DNA of 64,000 nt from Taenia hydatigena (lineage: Eukaryota; Platyhelminthes; Cestoda; Cyclophyllidea; Taeniidae), in contig JADWOT020000006.1 in the NCBI GenBank assembly GCA_036345935.2, forward strand, positions 594,221 through 658,220, read 5' to 3'. The notes under the pieces were generated by a model that was not told the origin of the DNA, ran no database searches, and saw nothing but the letters and a program-made list of their open reading frames with translations. A program made the translations under genes and the position numbers. Of this stretch, positions 63,601-64,000 are shown piece by piece. How positions within the stretch are numbered: position 1 is the stretch's first letter; each line of letters begins with the position of its first letter.

Positions 63601-63922
63601 TTGTTGATCTCATGTACATAATGCGATCTCCCCCCTCCCCCCTTACATGCCATTTTTTCGTTTCAAAGACAACACACAAAGTACTCTGGCGGTTTCTACA
63701 GCAACCACAGAGTCATAACTTGGCTGTGGGACATCTTGAAGAAGGACTTTTCAGATGAGGAGAGAGGCCTTTTCCTCAAGGTAAGTCCACATGGAGGTTA
63801 AATTGCTGGGAAATGACCCCTTGTAGTTTGTGACAAGTTGTTCCAAGCCTCCTCTGCTGGGATTTGCGTACCTGGAACCGCCCTTTTGCATCCGTTGTGT
63901 GCAATACATAAACGAAGACCAG
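54661..63922 (+). CDS. UBE3B: Ubiquitin-protein ligase E3B (HECT), 3' end beyond window
   Basis: Twenty-five exons are readable, totalling 1112 residues: 54661-54771, 54802-54916, 54948-55012, 55042-55095, 55131-55235, 55268-55358, 55420-55505, 55539-55621, 55713-55818, 55951-56074, 56256-56320, 56506-56618, 56702-57219, 61211-61379, 61466-61584, 61657-61888, 61981-62080, 62169-62300, 62372-62449, 62525-62731, 62969-63106, 63187-63311, 63406-63597, 63669-63780 and 63827-63922. An IQ motif ([13 protein letters not shown]) near residue 38 can bind calmodulin. Family words include [36 protein letters not shown]-like [65 protein letters not shown] and [10 protein letters not shown]. The HECT C-lobe with the catalytic cysteine lies right of the window. 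Seven of the first eight introns are 29-35 nt. Intron 13 (57220-61210) contains another gene on the opposite strand. Confidence 0.93.
57220..61210 (+). other. 3.99-kb UBE3B intron hosting the nested gene
   Basis: Donor GCCG|GTCAGT and acceptor AAAACAG|GTCTC keep the UBE3B frame (phase 1). It is the only UBE3B intron longer than about 240 nt and is nearly filled by the minus-strand glycoprotein gene, leaving about 375 bp on its left and 240 bp on its right. Confidence 0.85.
57593..60969 (-). CDS. Type I membrane glycoprotein of unknown family, nested in a UBE3B intron
   Basis: Six exons (60969-60172, 60078-59774, 59705-58958, 58881-57916, 57876-57655, 57610-57593) give about 1018 residues. 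Keeping the last 44-nt intron would end the protein at 57589 with a different, longer tail. The ATG at 60969 opens a signal peptide ([13 protein letters not shown]). The ectodomain of about 900 residues has scattered cysteines and several N-glycosylation sequons (NAS, NGS, NRS, NFT, NVT, NIS, NVS). A motif [13 protein letters not shown] resembles the end of an Ig-type fold but does not prove one. One hydrophobic helix ([19 protein letters not shown]) near the C-terminus is followed by a strongly basic tail ([16 protein letters not shown]), fixing the orientation as N-out. I recognise no family. It could be a tegument or other surface protein (inference). Confidence 0.75.
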
Positions 63923-64000
63923 GTCAGTGTCTGTTCCTCATTTTTTTCTTGCTTCACCTTGCGTGACCAACCAAAGGGAAAAAGAAAAGTCTCTTTGTAG
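63923..64000 (+). other. UBE3B intron running to the window edge
   Basis: A GTCAGT donor after NEDQ starts the next intron. The window ends in TTTGTAG, which looks like its acceptor, so the catalytic-cysteine exon probably begins directly outside. Confidence 0.6.

Overview
The window is eukaryotic and almost certainly comes from a parasitic flatworm, most likely a cestode of the taeniid type. No species is named by the sequence, so this is inference. It rests on genes with many GT-AG introns in two size classes (about 28-45 nt and about 60-95 nt), moderately AT-rich DNA, a DAF-12/HR96-type nuclear receptor, and short TG...CA LTR-like repeats resembling the small terminal-repeat elements reported from taeniid tapeworms. 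I assembled exons by hand from splice sites, reading phase and remembered homologues. Spans below run from start to stop codon and include introns.

Left third (1-26 kb). After 3.4 kb without a supported gene comes a Ki-67-like chromosomal protein (minus, 3401-8341). It has a degenerate FHA domain, a Ki-67/Repo-Man-type PP1-binding motif and about 25 tandem 18-residue repeats. Next are an intronless orphan seven-helix receptor (minus, 8833-9909), a divergently placed intronless ELAV/Hu RNA-binding protein (plus, 10241-11851), KIN17 (minus, 12337-14211) and a DAF-12/HR96-like nuclear receptor (minus, 16156-21793). The gap 21.8-26.4 kb is rich in LTR-like repeats and includes one possible complete miniature element.

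Middle (26-45 kb). TFIIIC subunit 5 (GTF3C5, with a GC-AG intron), Elongator subunit ELP2 and a second orphan seven-helix receptor lie on the plus strand. A RING-less filamin/NHL protein of the TRIM family is on the minus strand, divergent from the mitochondrial succinyl-CoA ligase alpha subunit. A repeat-bearing gap (42.6-45.0 kb) follows.

Right third (45-64 kb). TBC1D25 (Rab GAP) and a small protein kinase lie on the plus strand. The kinase was assembled from eleven exons, including a 22-nt microexon and introns as short as 28 nt. The spliceosomal helicase DHX15/Prp43 (minus) converges on it. The HECT ubiquitin ligase UBE3B (plus) runs off the right edge before its catalytic cysteine. A 4-kb UBE3B intron contains a complete opposite-strand gene for a signal-peptide, single-pass membrane glycoprotein of unknown family (57593-60969).

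Most genes are housekeeping or regulatory (mitosis, splicing, tRNA transcription and modification, ubiquitin, Rab traffic). They form no obvious operon: neighbours are on mixed strands and same-strand gaps are several hundred bases. The most unusual items are the invertebrate Ki-67-like protein, the nested surface glycoprotein gene, the ultra-short introns and the LTR-like family.
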